A DNA stretch of 64,000 nucleotides from Chaetoderma sp. LZ-2023a. Its lineage: Eukaryota > Mollusca > Caudofoveata > Chaetodermatida > Chaetodermatidae. The position numbers and the translations under genes are program-made. Where the stretch lies: NCBI GenBank assembly GCA_034401795.1, contig CM067372.1, positions 13,960,940 to 14,024,939 on the forward strand. Reading direction: 5' to 3'. A model generated the notes under the pieces. The model did not search any database, was not told where the DNA came from, and saw only the letters and a program-made list of their open reading frames with translations. Shown piece after piece: positions 20,939-32,987 of the stretch. Each line of letters starts with the position of its first letter. Position 1 is the first letter of the stretch.

Positions 20939-22954
20939 ATGTCCACCTCTCTCCCTAGGTGGTCCAGTGGGAGGCCGGTTGGCCCACCACAAGCAAGAGA
21001 GGGAACGGTTAACTCAGGACCGTTTAGTCTTGCGATGGCTTTCAGTCGGGTATCATTCCGATTGGATGACAGGCCCACCATCGCGACTGTCTCTGGTGGC
21101 AATCCAGATCAAAGGTTCTGTATAGAGGAAGAGATAAACTCCCTCATACAAAAAGAAGCAATTCAACCGGCGCAAAAGTGCCCGGGCTTCTATTCAACCG
21201 TGTTCTTAGTAACGAAAAGCACCGGAGGGTGGAGACCAATTCTCAACCTCAAGCCATTGAACAAGTTCATAGAGACACCCGGTTTCAAGATGGAGACTGT
21301 GAAATCGGTGTTGGCGGGGTTGGAGAGGGGAATGTGGACAGCTTCAATGGATTTGAAGGATGCTTATTTCCACATTCCTATAGCGAGGAGTTTCCGTTGC
21401 TTCCTGAGATTTGCATTCCAGGGCAGACAGTGGGAATTCAAGGTGTTACCCTTCGGAATTTCCATGGCTCCTCGGGTCTTCACCTGAGTGGTTCTTGCGA
21501 TAACAGCATACCTCCGCAGGAGAAGCATAGCAGTCCACACATACATAGACGACTGGCTGTTAAAGGCGCACAACCGCGAAAGTTTATCGGCGAATCTGGA
21601 GATAGTTTTGAAAACTCACAGACTTAGGCTGGATAGTCAATTTCCATCCCAGAAGTTTGTTTACCTGGGAATGTTTATCGATCTAGAGACAGGATATGTT
21701 TATCCTACTCAGGAGAGGGTTCAGACACTCATCTCAGTAATACAGTCAGTGTGCACCAGTCGTCATGTCCTGGCACGGGTTTACTTGAGAATGCTGGGAT
21801 TGATGGTTTCTCTGGAACCAGTCATTCCTCAGGCAGCCTTACGCAGGCGGCCGATCCAGTTATTTCTCATGACGCAATGGACCCAGAACACAGGTTCACT
21901 GGACTCAAACGTGTCAGTGTTGGAGCCTCTAATTCACGACCTTCAATGGTGGTTGAAGACAGAGAATCTCTTGGCGGGGGTTATGCTAACCCCTCCTCAC
22001 CCTCAGGTAACAATGTATACAGATGCATCGATGGAGGGGTGGGGAGCTTGTCTGGAAGAATCTACGATATCAGGGCTTTGGAATCTGGAACAGTCAAGGG
22101 AACATATAAATCTATTGGAATTACGAGCAGTAGTCCTGGGCCTGGAACATTTCTTTCAGAAAGTTCAGGGCAAGAGTGTTCTAATTCGATCAGACAACTC
22201 AACAGTAGTGACTTACATAAACCGCCAGGGCAGAACGAAGTCGCCCAGTCTCTGTATGATGACTTGGAAACTGCTTTGCTGGTGCCTGAATTACAGGATT
22301 ACCTTGAAAGCAGTTCATATTCCGGGAAGGTTAAATCTGTTAGCAGACTCATTGAGCCGAAGGATGAGTGTTTTACCGACGGAATGGCAACTAAATCAAT
22401 GTGTGGCGGATCATCTGTTCGACCACTGGGGGAAACCCAACATAGATTTATTCGCAACGAAGAAGAATGCGAAGATGACGACGTACATCTCTCCGATTCC
22501 AGATCCAAGCGCTTTCGCAACAGATGCGTTAGCTATCAGCTTGGTGGGAATGTATGCATACACATTCCCTCCAGCAATCCTGATTCCAAAAATTCTTCAG
22601 AAAATCAGACAGGAGGAGTGCCAAGTGCTTCTGATCGCCCCAAATTGGCCAAGCCGATCATGGTATACGGATCTGCTGGACCTTCTGGTCTGCGATCCGG
22701 TTCCTCTGCCTCTGATGGACAACATTATCTTCCAGGGCAAGGCCCTTCACAACAATCCGGCAATGTTCAGATTGACTGCGTGGATGTTGTCAAGGAATCT
22801 AGAATTAAGGAGGGCTTTTCTGATCAAGCAGCCATATTTATGGCAAAAGCCAGGAGGGGGTCAACCTCCAGAGCATATAATTATAAAATCAACAGATTTG
22901 CAGAATGGTGCTCAAAAAGATGTATTGATCCAATGGATTCATCTATCAAGGTAG
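20939..22954 (+). pseudogene. DIRS copy 3 RT-RNase H, interrupted
   Basis: A deletion near 21096 removes about 23 bases and shifts the N-terminal segment. RT continues with DLKDAYFHIPI, and a TGA at 21485-21487 replaces Arg in the APRVFTRVVL block. The rest, with YIDD, RNase H and the conserved C-terminal region, is open to 22954. Two small deletions (2 and 19 bases) near 21615-21650 compensate each other. Confidence 0.83.
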
Positions 22955-23793
22955 TAGTTGATTTCCTCTGTCACCTGTATGATGCCTATAGCCTCAAGCC
23001 TAACTCTATTGCTGGTTATAAGTCAGCTTTAATGACAGTTATCCCTTGCTTGGCTAATAGGGGAAGGGATGAAGTAAGTACATTAAATATTTTAATTAAA
23101 GGCATGGGCAATCTAAGGCCAAGGAATCCCCCTGTGATTCCGTCTTGGAGTTTATCTCTAGCGCTTCAGGTACTAGGTGATAAGCCTTTTGAACCACTTA
23201 GTTCCATTTCTATGAAGATGTTGACTCTTAAAACTGTATTTTTAATTGCTGCAGCCTCGGCTAGGCGTAGAAGTGAAATTCATGCCTTATCAGCCGAGGC
23301 AGACCGTTTTGTGGTTACAGGGGAAGGTCTTAAGCTTCTACCTAGGATTAATTTCATGGCTAAACATCAGTCTTTGAAATATCCAGGTCAACCTATATTT
23401 TTACCAGCTTTAACGAGATAGGATCCTAATTCTAAAGCATGGTGTCCAGTCCGAGCATTAAACCGGTACAAACAACGTACTCAGGAATGGCGGACGGACC
23501 CGTCAGCGTTATGGTTGTCATATATTGAACCCCATGGCAGGGCGTCTAAGGACACCATTTCCAGGTGGATTGTAGAGTGTATTCAATTTTGTCATAAATC
23601 CGCCACAGGTAAACAAGTTGACATAGCCAAGGCTCACAGTGCCCGGGGCGTAGTGGCTTCCACTGCCCTATTTAATGGGGTCCCTGTGGATGACATTATG
23701 TCGGTAGCTCAGTGTCACTGTGAGTCAAGTTTTACAGACCATTATCTCCGTGACACCTCGAATCCGCTCGCATTATCGATTTTGAAAATATAA
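22801..23793 (+). pseudogene. DIRS copy 3 tyrosine recombinase with one stop
   Basis: The domain is the same as in copy 1, but a TAG at 23419-23421 replaces the Tyr of LTRYDP. In addition the Trp of AQWHC is Cys and HSVRG is HSARG. The frame otherwise continues to the usual C-terminus (SILKI). Confidence 0.85.
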
Positions 23794-24043
23794 TTAGGTG
23801 TACATTTTTGATGAGGTTTCCTCATTATTTATATATATCACAATTAATTAATGGGAACAACCACTTATTTGGGACTGCATCAGTCTTCACCACTGGGAAG
23901 ATGATGTCAGCAGCCAAACTCAACAAGGTCAGTCTTGTTTTTTGTGTTGTTCATTGTGATCCTTGGTTATTAACATGGTGATGGTATGTGTTTTATGTGG
24001 TTCATTATTGAGAGTATACGAAAATGGAGCCTTTTCGTCTCTT

Positions 24044-24227
24044 GTCCTATAGTACATGGCACTTGTACATAGAGAGCGTATGGGACATTGAGGTCATTCA
24101 GTCTTCCTCCTAAGAAGAGGGGGGTGGGGGTGGGGGGGGGTAGTGCATATGACATTCGGTAATCTCTCATCCATCGGTTTGTGTTAGCCGATGTTCGCAT
24201 CTAATCCTGACTGTGTTTTCACACAGT
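24044..24227 (+). other. DIRS copy 3 3' UTR hairpin module
   Basis: GTCCTATA/TATGGGAC (24044-24086), CATCGG/CCGATG (24172-24193) and ACTGTGT/ACACAGT (24210-24227) flank a G-rich tract interrupted by T. Confidence 0.55.
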
Positions 24228-24324
24228 TTCAGAAGTTTAACTGCCTTAAATGCAGAAAAGCGCATAGGGAAGAGCTGGTCTTTTGACCTCGCCTCCCTCC
24301 CGCCGAATTCCCTGACAAATTCTG

Positions 24325-24428
24325 GCAATATCAAAGAGTATTAGGGAGGTAAGTATACTCTTGAAGTGAAATAAATGAAATCACGGATTTCTTTTTTCAC
24401 GAGAGAGTTGATACTTACCTCCCTAATA
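24325..24428 (+). repeat. Internal complementary region of DIRS copy 3
   Basis: Bases 24325-24371 are the reverse complement of the left end at 17801-17847. Bases 24372-24428 are the reverse complement of the right end, with one mismatch. The join predicts exactly the two outer boundaries found from the empty-site reconstruction. Confidence 0.92.
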
Positions 24429-24492
24429 CGGACCCAGCCTCTCCACCCCACAGAGGCTCGGTCTTCAGGCTCCTGTAAGTTGCATGGTGTCA

Positions 24493-24709
24493 GCTAATAA
24501 ATTAGTCAGAGGAAGTGCTAGTCTGCGCATGCGCGGTGGTGGGGCTGGCATCCGCCGGACTGCCCTCTGACTCCCTGCCCAGTAGGGGCACCTAACTTTT
24601 TTAATCTGAGTGTTTTATTGAGTGAAAGCCGATATTTAGCAATGTCAAAGAGTATTAGGGAGGTAAGTATCAACTCTCTCGTGAAAAAAGAAATCCGTGA
24701 TTTCGTTTA
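24493..24709 (+). repeat. Right inverted terminal repeat, DIRS copy 3
   Basis: This pairs with 17801-17992. The final 40 or so bases, from CAACTCTCTCGTGAAAAAAG, are found only at right ends and in the internal complementary region. Confidence 0.9.
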
Positions 24710-25432
24710 ATTAGTGCCAGTATTGATCACAGCTGTGATGTATCAGTGGCAGTATTGATCACAACTGTGCTGTATCAGTGCCAGTATTGATCACAGCCAT
24801 GATGTATTAGTGCTATTACTGATCACAGCTGTGATGTATTAGTGCCAGTGTTGATCACAGGTGTGATGTATTAGTGCCAGTGTTGATCACAGCTGTGATG
24901 TATTAGTGCCATTACTGATCACAGCTGTGATGTATTAGTGCCAGTATTGATCACAGCTGTGAAGTATTAGTGCCATTACTGATCACAGCTGTGATGTATT
25001 AGTGCCAGTATTGATCACTGCTTTGATGTATTAGTGACAATATTGATCACAGCTGTGATGTATTAGTGCCAGTATTGATCACAGCTGTGATGTATTAGTG
25101 ACAATATTTATCACAGCTGTGATGTATTAGTGCCAGTATTGATCACAACTGTGATGTATCAGTGCCAGTATTGATCACAGCAGTGATGTATTAGTGCTAT
25201 TACTGATCGCAGCTGTGATCTATCAGTGCCAGTATTGATCACAGCTGTGATGTATTGGTGTCAGTATTGATCACAGCTGTGGTGTATTAGTTCCAGTATT
25301 GATCACAGCTGTGGTGTATTAGTGCCAGTATTGATCACAGCTGTGGTGTATTAGTGCCAGTATTGATCACAGCTGTGATGTATTAGTGCCAGTATTGATC
25401 ACAGCTATGACGTATTAGGGCCAGTATTGCTA
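24710..25432 (+). repeat. Minisatellite of about 36 bp, right block
   Basis: This continues the array cut by DIRS copy 3, with about twenty units reading AGTGCCAGTATTGATCACAG or close variants. It ends before unique intron sequence at about 25433. Confidence 0.9.
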
Positions 25433-25615
25433 TTTTTACCATATACACCCTGTATTTCGCTAATATAGGAGACATATAGCCTAAGACATAGTAATTAATA
25501 TTCACATATATTTCCTAAGTCTTTCACTGAACGTGAAATGCGTTGATCAAATCCAAGCATACACAGTGGAATGATTTACTATAATGCCTGTATGTGTGTC
25601 TCTGTATTTTCGCAG

Positions 25616-25738
25616 GTATTATTTCACTGTGGTGCTGGAGGATGGTGATTCTGCCCTGGCTAAGCATCTGTTACCTGTTATGCTGGAGAGGATTGGACTT
25701 TTGTATAATGTTCCCGAGTACAAGGCAGATGTGAGAAA
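25616..25738 (+). CDS. AP5Z1: AP5Z1 exon (123 bp)
   Basis: The acceptor TTTTCGCAG and donor gtaagt give a phase 2 to phase 2 exon. The peptide YYFTVVLEDGDSALAKHLL then LYNVPEYKADVRK corresponds to the human region with SAVTQVADGS and SLYPAPGYAAGV as recalled. It joins in frame to both neighbours. Confidence 0.88.
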
Positions 25739-26164
25739 GTAAGTGCAGTAACATTGTCCTCAAAGACCATAAATTCATTACAAAGTACGAAATATTGTGT
25801 TCAATATTTTGAAAAATAATTTGCCTGAGGAAGCTGCATCAAATTATTGTCTTCTCCATGTCAGAAATGGAGACATTGAGATCACATATGCCGTCGACGT
25901 TGTGTATTATGATTAATGGTTTTTGTTCTGGTATTTAATTCAGCTTTCTGTTCAACAATGTTTCTTCAGATTTCACTAAATCATTATACACATGTTTTAT
26001 GCCATTCAGCAATTCAATCTGTATTATTACAATTCAAATATTGGGAATTTCCATATTTTTCTCATCGCTTTCGAGGGTATTTTTCATGGTTTTTGTCTCA
26101 CCTGCGAATCAGAAAAAGCGAGACATAGGTACCACCTTTCCGACGGCGATAACGACGGTGTCAA

Positions 26165-27215
26165 TATTAAGTTTTTGCGTTTAGCAAAACTTCAGCTTAT
26201 ATTTCAGGATTGTTTAAGCCTATTGCAACTGACCTTGGATACATGGTTACCTATAATGTTAGGAGGCATCATGATGATGTTGGGGTCACAAGATCAAAAG
26301 TCAAGGTCACTGTGACCTTAATACAGAACTCTGCTTTTTCAATATTGGGTTTTTGCGTTTAGCAAAACTTCAGCTTATATTTCAAGATTGTTTAAGCCTA
26401 TTGCAACTGACCTTGGATACATGGTTACCTATAATGTTAGGAAGCAGCATGATGATGTTGGCGGTCACAAGGTCAAAGGTCATGGTCACTGACTTTGATA
26501 CAGCACTCTATTATTTCAATATTAAGTTTTTGCATTTAGCAAAACCTCTTGGCTTATATTTCAGGATTGGTTAAGCCTATTGCAACTAAACTCAGCTACA
26601 TGGTTACGTATAATGATAGGAAGCAGCATGATGATGTTGGGGTCAAAGGTCAAGGGCACTGTGACCTTGATACAGAACTCTGTTATTTCAACATTAAGTT
26701 TTTGTGTTTAGCAGAACTTCTCAGTTTGTATTTCAGGATTGGTTACGCCTATTGCAACAATTCACTTGGATACATAGGTACCTATAATGTTAGGAAGCAG
26801 CATGATGATGTTGGCAGTCATAAGGTCAAAGGTCAAGGTCACTGTGACCTTGATACAGAACTGTGTTATTTCAACATTAAGTTTTTGCGTTTATCAAAAC
26901 TTCTCGGCTTATGTTTCAGGATTGTTTAAGCCTATTGCAACTGACCTTGGATACATGGTTACCTATAATGTTAGGAGACAGCATGATGATGTTGGGGTCA
27001 CAAGGTCAAAAGTCAAGGTCACTGTGACCTTAATACAGAACTCTGCATTTTCAATATTAGGTTTTTGCGTTTAGCAAAACTTTTCAGCTTATATTTCAGG
27101 ATTGGTTAAGCCTATTGCAACTAAACTTGGATACATGGTTACCTATAATGTTAAGAAGCAGCATAATAACATTGAGGGCAGAAGGTTAAAGGTCAAGGTA
27201 ATTGTGACAAACAGG
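26165..27215. repeat. Tandem repeat of about 180 bp, six units, with AGGTCA inverted repeats
   Basis: Each unit begins near ATTAAGTTTTTGCGTTTAGC and includes TACATGGTTACCTATAATGT and GCAGCATGATGATGTTGG. Three units contain the perfect palindrome AGGTCACTGTGACCT (26304-26318, 26836-26850, 27016-27030); others have decayed versions. No protein is implied. Confidence 0.82.
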
Positions 27216-27359
27216 AGACAGGCGAGACATTTAATTCCACGGAATTCTTGTTTGTTAATGATTTTTATTCGCCTTGTTAGTCAGAGATGGTAGTTCATAT
27301 TTCAATGACATTACAACAGTGTTATGTGCCATGAAATCTACATTATTGTTAGTTGTTTT

Positions 27360-27890
27360 TTAAATTGTTAGCTCACCAGGCCTGAAAGGCTAAGTGAGCA
27401 TATGCCATGGTGCCCATCCATAGTCTGAATGGCTGTCTGTCGTCCATCTGTCTGTCATCAAACCTTTCCATTAAACAACTTCCCGAGAACCACTTTGCCA
27501 AGTTCGGTTAAATTTGGCAGGAGGCACCGCTATGGCATAGAATTCTAAGATTATTCAAACATCTCTGATTGGTCGATTTGAGTGACAACCATCTTGGATT
27601 TTAATCTATTTTTAGCAAAAATTTTAACATTTTTGAAAACTTATTGTGCGATTGATTTGAAACTCAAGAGACTTCATCTAGGTCAAGACGACCGTGACCA
27701 AGTTTGTTCAAGAGAACTTGATTGGGTGATTTGTCTGGCAGCCATCTTGGATGATTTTACTTTCGCAGACATGGCTTCTCTCAAATTACTGAAGGGATCA
27801 GGCCAAAATTTTGGACATATAATTAGGAAGACTGAGCATTTAGCTTTGTTCAAGAGGAGTGGATTCCTATAAAAAATATGTCTGGCATTG
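27360..27890. repeat. Dispersed invertebrate repeat (TTAGCTCACC type)
   Basis: The sequence from TTAGCTCACCAGGCCTGAAA through GAGCATATGCCATGG and TGCCAAGTTCGG resembles a family common in marine invertebrate DNA (from memory). Related sequence recurs at 58345-58430 and 59580-59730. Confidence 0.5.
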
Positions 27891-28196
27891 ACCAATCATA
27901 ATTGAGCATATATTAATTGATGGATTTAGACAGTGAAAATACATAGATTTTGATGGGTGATGGATGTGAATTTAACATGTTCAAATAGATTGCCTAACTT
28001 GGTTGACCTAGTTTTTGAAGAAATGTATTCTTTGGAAATGCTGAAGGGATTGGGCTGAAATTTTGGAAATATTAAGTGTCCAAGGAAAGTTGATTCATGA
28101 AAAACATGGGTGACATCAACCAATCAATATTAAGCGTCAGTCAGTTGATAGATTTTGGTTTCTACTAAATACCAATCTGATCTAAGGTTTTACTCT

Positions 28197-28392
28197 TTTC
28201 ACATCATGATATCATACTTACCTCCCTAACACTCTTGATATACTAGTATATCGGCTCTAAATTCAATAATATTCAGAATTATAAAAAGTTAGGTGCCCCT
28301 AATGGGCAGGTAGAAGTACACAGTCATGCACATGACAAACACCACCCACTGCGCATGCGCACACCGGTACTTCCGTTTTCTAATATATTGGC
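28197..28392 (+). repeat. Left inverted terminal repeat, DIRS copy 4
   Basis: This is the reverse complement of 34623 onward, with TTAGGTGCCCCTAATGGGCA and TGCGCATGCGCA. The outermost bases TTTCACATCATG are specific to the left end. Confidence 0.88.
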
Positions 28393-28467
28393 TGAAAGCA
28401 ACTTGTGGAAAATCTTCACAGGCTCTTTATCGAGAATTTCTCTATTTAAAATCATCCTATTCCATCA

Positions 28468-30933
28468 TGGCTGATGCAAAACTGTTGGAGGAGTCCTCCT
28501 CGTCATCATCTAAGGTGACATTGTTCCTGGCATTTATTTAAGACTTGTAACTTTTATGTGTTACCGGTTTTCGTCGCGGCCGTTTCGGCGGTACCGCGTT
28601 TTCAGGCGCTGGGAATCCTTGTAAATTTTTTCCCAGCGCCTAGGGCTATTAATCTCTTGTGTTTTATGCTTACAGGTTTGTCGTGTGACTAAACAAGGAT
28701 TCCTGTTCTTCTCTCGAAGGTTGTTCACGTCCCAGGGTGACTTATCATCGTGATATGTCTAAGGGTTGGAGATATATTAAATTAATAAATAAAATATCTC
28801 CTTCCTTTTGTCCCATCCTCCTCATCAGTTCTTCTGGAAGAGGAGTCTCGGCGGATGGAGGGACATGTTCTCCTGCACAAGAGGATGGTTGCCTGTGCTC
28901 AGGCTAAGGGAGTTTATTAATTATGGCGCATAATTATTTGAAAATAATTACAATTTTCTGCTGCCTTTTGCTATTGCACTATATTCTCTCTTGCATGTGC
29001 ACGGGTTCTCGAATATATATAGTTTAATATTATATTATTCGGGAGGTATGAATGTCTTTAATATCTAGATATTTCTTGCATTCTTTCTGACGTCCCCTCT
29101 CCTTGAAGGAGCTTTTGCATTGAGGTTTGATGTCATAATCAAGAGTTTTTTCTCTTTCCTTGATGTCATAATCTTAGTTTAGAGGAGTCTGTGATGTGTT
29201 CATCTCCCTGTTTATTAGGAGTGTGGAGAGATATCTAGATAGTCATAATCCTTCTCTCTCTCTCTTAATTTGGGGTCCTGGTTGTGATTGTTTTTTATTA
29301 ACTAGAGAAGTCACCTGTCCCGTCAGGGTTGTCTGTCATAAAAGTGGATGTCTTCTCTCGAGTTTGTTTTGGTTTCTACTAAATAGTCAATTAACAAGGC
29401 TTTGAAACTATCATACTCATTGTCTTCGTATCCCTTCCATTTTCAGAAGTGTCCATCCTGTCTGAAGCCCATGAAGGCTAGATTCTTCCCCCACCCTTGC
29501 CATCTGTGTTCAGCTTGTAGGCTGACTAACAAATGTGTCATTTGTAAAGAGTGGGGGGGTGGGGGATCTAACCTCTGAATTCTTCTCTTTTCAGGCTAAG
29601 ATGATGGCTGAGGAGGGCAAGAAGTCGAAGAAGGAGGGTAAGAAGAAGGCCTCTGATACGGGTGGGCTCGAGGCCTTCAAGGTTGTGTTAGTGAGTGAGA
29701 TGCGCAGGACTTTGAAAGACCTGATGCCTGACATGCTTCGCGGCATGTTGCCTGGCACAGGTATTTCAACTTCCTGCGCATCGACCTCAGTGCAGGTAGC
29801 CCCCGTCCCTGGATCATGGCCTACTAGCTCGGACAAAGTGTTTAGTGATCCAGGGGTGGCTGTCTTGGACCCAAGCTTGATGTTCGCATCGCCTGGTGTT
29901 CCAGCGGCGTGAGAAGCATCAGGCGGGACCCGACCAGCGGGCCTGACCACGATCACTCGCGGAGTACACTCATCATCTGCTTTCGAGCAGTCTCCTGGTC
30001 AGTCTGGATTAGTTTTCTTTACTAATCCAGAGTCTAACTTTCCTGACCAGGAAGATGATGAGGACTACCTGCTCGGTCCACAGGTTGACCATGAAGACAT
30101 GGATGTGAATGTCTACACTCCTCTCATGGGGGGCGTGAAGGCTCGCACCTATGGCACTGTTCCCTCGGGAGCAGGTTTCATGGTTCAGCCTGTGGCCCGC
30201 TTTGGCGCAGATGGCCGGCCGTATAAGATTCCACGCTTGGACGTGGAATCTCATACGGACGTTCCGGGCCGCGCTGGTGTGCATGAACGCCCTCGCACAA
30301 GCGCGGCCTTGGTGCCTGGTTTGCCTATGGAGAATGCTATGCCAGCCCTCGCGGGCCCGTATACATTGCAACACTGGGTTAGCAGCCTCGGTGCAGCAAC
30401 AGCCTAGTCCCATGACAGTCCAACGAGCCATCCAGGATGGCATCAACCTGGCGTTGGACTGTCTGACTAGGTCGGTCACAAAGTCACTGAGAACGAGGCG
30501 CACTTTTGCTTTGGACAATTTGTGCCCGTTTCAGGAGCTCAAGTTGCGCTTGTTGCAAGCGCCGATGGCGGGCCCTGGACTCTTTGGGGGTGAAGGTTGT
30601 CGGCACCTCCAGGAGACAGTGACTTTGGTGAACAACCAGAGGGCGCTGCGCGCACAGTTTGAAGTGCTGCGCAGAGAACATGTGCGTGTTCAGCCCTCGG
30701 CTGCTCGACAGCAGTATGCTCGTGGCGGTGCTGGCAGTGTCAGAGGCCAGCACGCCGGCCGGTTTCAGAGACTGCGTCGGCTGCGCCAGCAGCAGCGTGC
30801 TGTTGTACGTCAGCCAGCGCCTCAAGCGCAGCCAGCCAGACAGCAGCCCGCGCACCGTGGTGCACTTGATGCAAGAAAACTTTCCGGTTATCACAAGTGT
30901 TGTCACTCGTACCATAGACGCTCCCACTTCTAA
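28468..30933 (+). pseudogene. DIRS copy 4 gag-like ORF1, broken
   Basis: The first exon MADAKLLEESSSSSSK (28468-28515) ends at gtgaca. The second begins at 29447 after TTTTCAG and encodes KCPSCLKPMKARFFPHPCHL and a CVICKEW motif, followed by a tract of seven G, T, five G. The downstream frame (DLTSEFFSFQAK) is shifted by one at that tract. A TGA occurs near 29910. About 500 bases of the middle are missing near 30380 relative to copy 2, and the conserved TVQRAIQDG block follows. Confidence 0.75.
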
Positions 30934-30938
30934 AATTT

Positions 30939-32987
30939 ATGGGCACCCCATCAACCCTAGGTGCACCAGTGGGAGGTCGTTTGACTTGTCACATTCAGAA
31001 GTGGGGGCGGTTAATTCAGGACCGCTTAGTCTTGCAATGGCTTTCGCACGGATACAGTCCAGAATGGATAAGATGTCCGCCATTGCATTTGTCTCTGGTA
31101 CTGGTCTGGACTCAAATTCCAAGAGATCCAGACAAGCGGTTGTGCATAGAAGAGGAGATAAGATCTCTAATTCTAAAAGAAGCAATTCAACCGGCGCAGG
31201 ATTGCCCGGGCTTCTATTCAACCGTGTTTCTTGTGGCGAAGAACACCGGGGGGCTGGAGACCAATTCTCAACCTCAAACCTCTAAACAAGTTTTTAGACA
31301 CACCGAGTTTCGAAATGGAAACAGTAAGATCGGTGTTGTTGGGGTTAGAGAAGGGGATGTGGACAGCATCTATAGATCTCAAGGATGCTTAGTTCCACAT
31401 TCCAATTGCAAGGAGTTTTCGTCGGTTCCTGAGATTTGCTTTTCAGGGACGCCAATGGGAATTCAAGGTTCTTCCATTCAGCATCTCGACGGCTCCAAGG
31501 GTCTTCACTCGAGTCGTACTTGCTATCACGGCATACCTCCGCAGGAGAAATATAGCTGTTCACACTTACATAGACGACTGGTTGCTGAAAGCACACAACC
31601 CAGAAAGTTTGACAGTAAATCTGGAGATAGTTTTTAAAACTCTCACGGATTTAGGCTGGATAATCAACTTTCAGAAATCAGAGCTGACTCCATCCCAGAA
31701 GTTTGTTTACCTGGGTATGTTCTTCGATCTGGAGATAGGATATGTTTATCCATCCCAGGAGAGAGTGGAAGGTCTCCTCTTGTGCATTCAATTGGTTTGC
31801 AACAGTCATTATATTCTAGCACGGGTCTATCTGAGAATGTTAGGTCTGATGGTTCCAATGGAACCAGTCATTCCTCAGGCGGCTGATTCAATTGTTTCTC
31901 ATGACTCAGTGGACGCAGAGTTCAGGATCACTGGACTCGCACATTCAAGTGTTGGACCCTCTCATTCATCACTTTCATTGGCGGATGGAGAGAGGAAATC
32001 TCCTGGCGGGGATCATGCTGACCCCCTCCCCACCCTCAAGTAACGATGTTTACGGATGCATCGATGGAGGGTTGGGGAGCTTGCCTGGAAGAAGCCACTA
32101 TATCAGGGCTTTGGAATCTGGAACAGTCAAAGGAACATATCAACATGCTAGAATTGCGGGCTGTAATTCTAGGCCTGGAACACTTCTTAAAGGAAGTGGA
32201 GGGAAAATTTGTGATGATACGTTCAGACAACTCTACAGTAGTGAGTTACATAAACCGCCAGGGCGGAACGGAGTCACCCAGTCTCTGTATGATGACATGG
32301 AAGCTGCTTTGCTGGTGCATGGATCATATGATCACCTTGAAAGCAGTTCATATTCCGGGAAGGCTGAATCTGTTAGCAGACTCATTGAGCCGAAGGATGA
32401 GTATTCTGCCTACGGAATGGCAACTAAATCAATGTGTGGCGGATCACCTGTTCAATCATTGGGGAAAGCCCAACATAGATTTGTTCGCAATGAAGAAGAA
32501 TGCGAAGATGACGACGTACGTTTCTCCGATTCCAGATCCAAGCGCTATCGCAATAGATGCGCTAGCTATCGGTTGGAAGGGAATGTATGCATACGCATAC
32601 CCTCCAACAATCCTGATTCCAAGGATCCTTCAGAAGATCAGACAAGAGGAATGCCAAGTGCTTCTGATCGCCCCGAATTGGCCAAGCCGATCATGGTTTA
32701 CGGATCTGCTGGACCTTCTGGTTTGCAATCCGGTTCCTCTGCCGCTGATGGACAATATTATCTTCCAGGGCAAGACCCTTCACAACAATCCGTCAATGTT
32801 TCAATTGACTGCATGGATGTTGTCAAACAATCCACTATTAAGGAGGCCTTTTCTGAGCAAGCAGCCAATTTCATGGCCAGAGCCAGAAGGGGGTCAACCT
32901 CCAGAGCTTATAATTATAAAATCAACAGATTTGCAGAATGGTGCTCAAAGAGATGTATCAATCCGATGGAAGCATCTATTCTGGTAG
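30939..32987 (+). pseudogene. DIRS copy 4 RT-RNase H, broken
   Basis: A one-base insertion near 31250 shifts the frame. A TAG near 31390 replaces Tyr of DAYFHIP in RT motif A. YIDD is retained near 31571-31582. The 14-base linker deletion (near 31881) is present as in copies 2 and 5. RNase H (YTDAS reads FTDAS here) and the C-terminal region are open at 32046-32987. Confidence 0.82.

Larger units (their letters stand above)
17801..24709 (+). mobile_element. DIRS retrotransposon copy 3, complete, inserted in a minisatellite
   Basis: Both ends are present: TTTCACTTCAAG at 17801 and TTTCGTTTA at 24709. The flanks rejoin perfectly into a minisatellite unit (GATGT|ATTAGTGCC), so there is no target-site duplication and no loss. 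The order is left ITR, small first gag exon, gag, RT-RNase H, recombinase, hairpin module, internal complementary region, right ITR. All three genes carry damage. Length is 6909 bp. Confidence 0.95.

Noticed and set aside
26165-27293. Short open frames across the 180-bp repeats
   Set aside because: They translate repeat units and share no recognisable protein features.
27582-28123. Possible gene in frames of 60-96 codons
   Set aside because: The region is a dispersed repeat with relatives at 59580-59730 where the frames are not kept.
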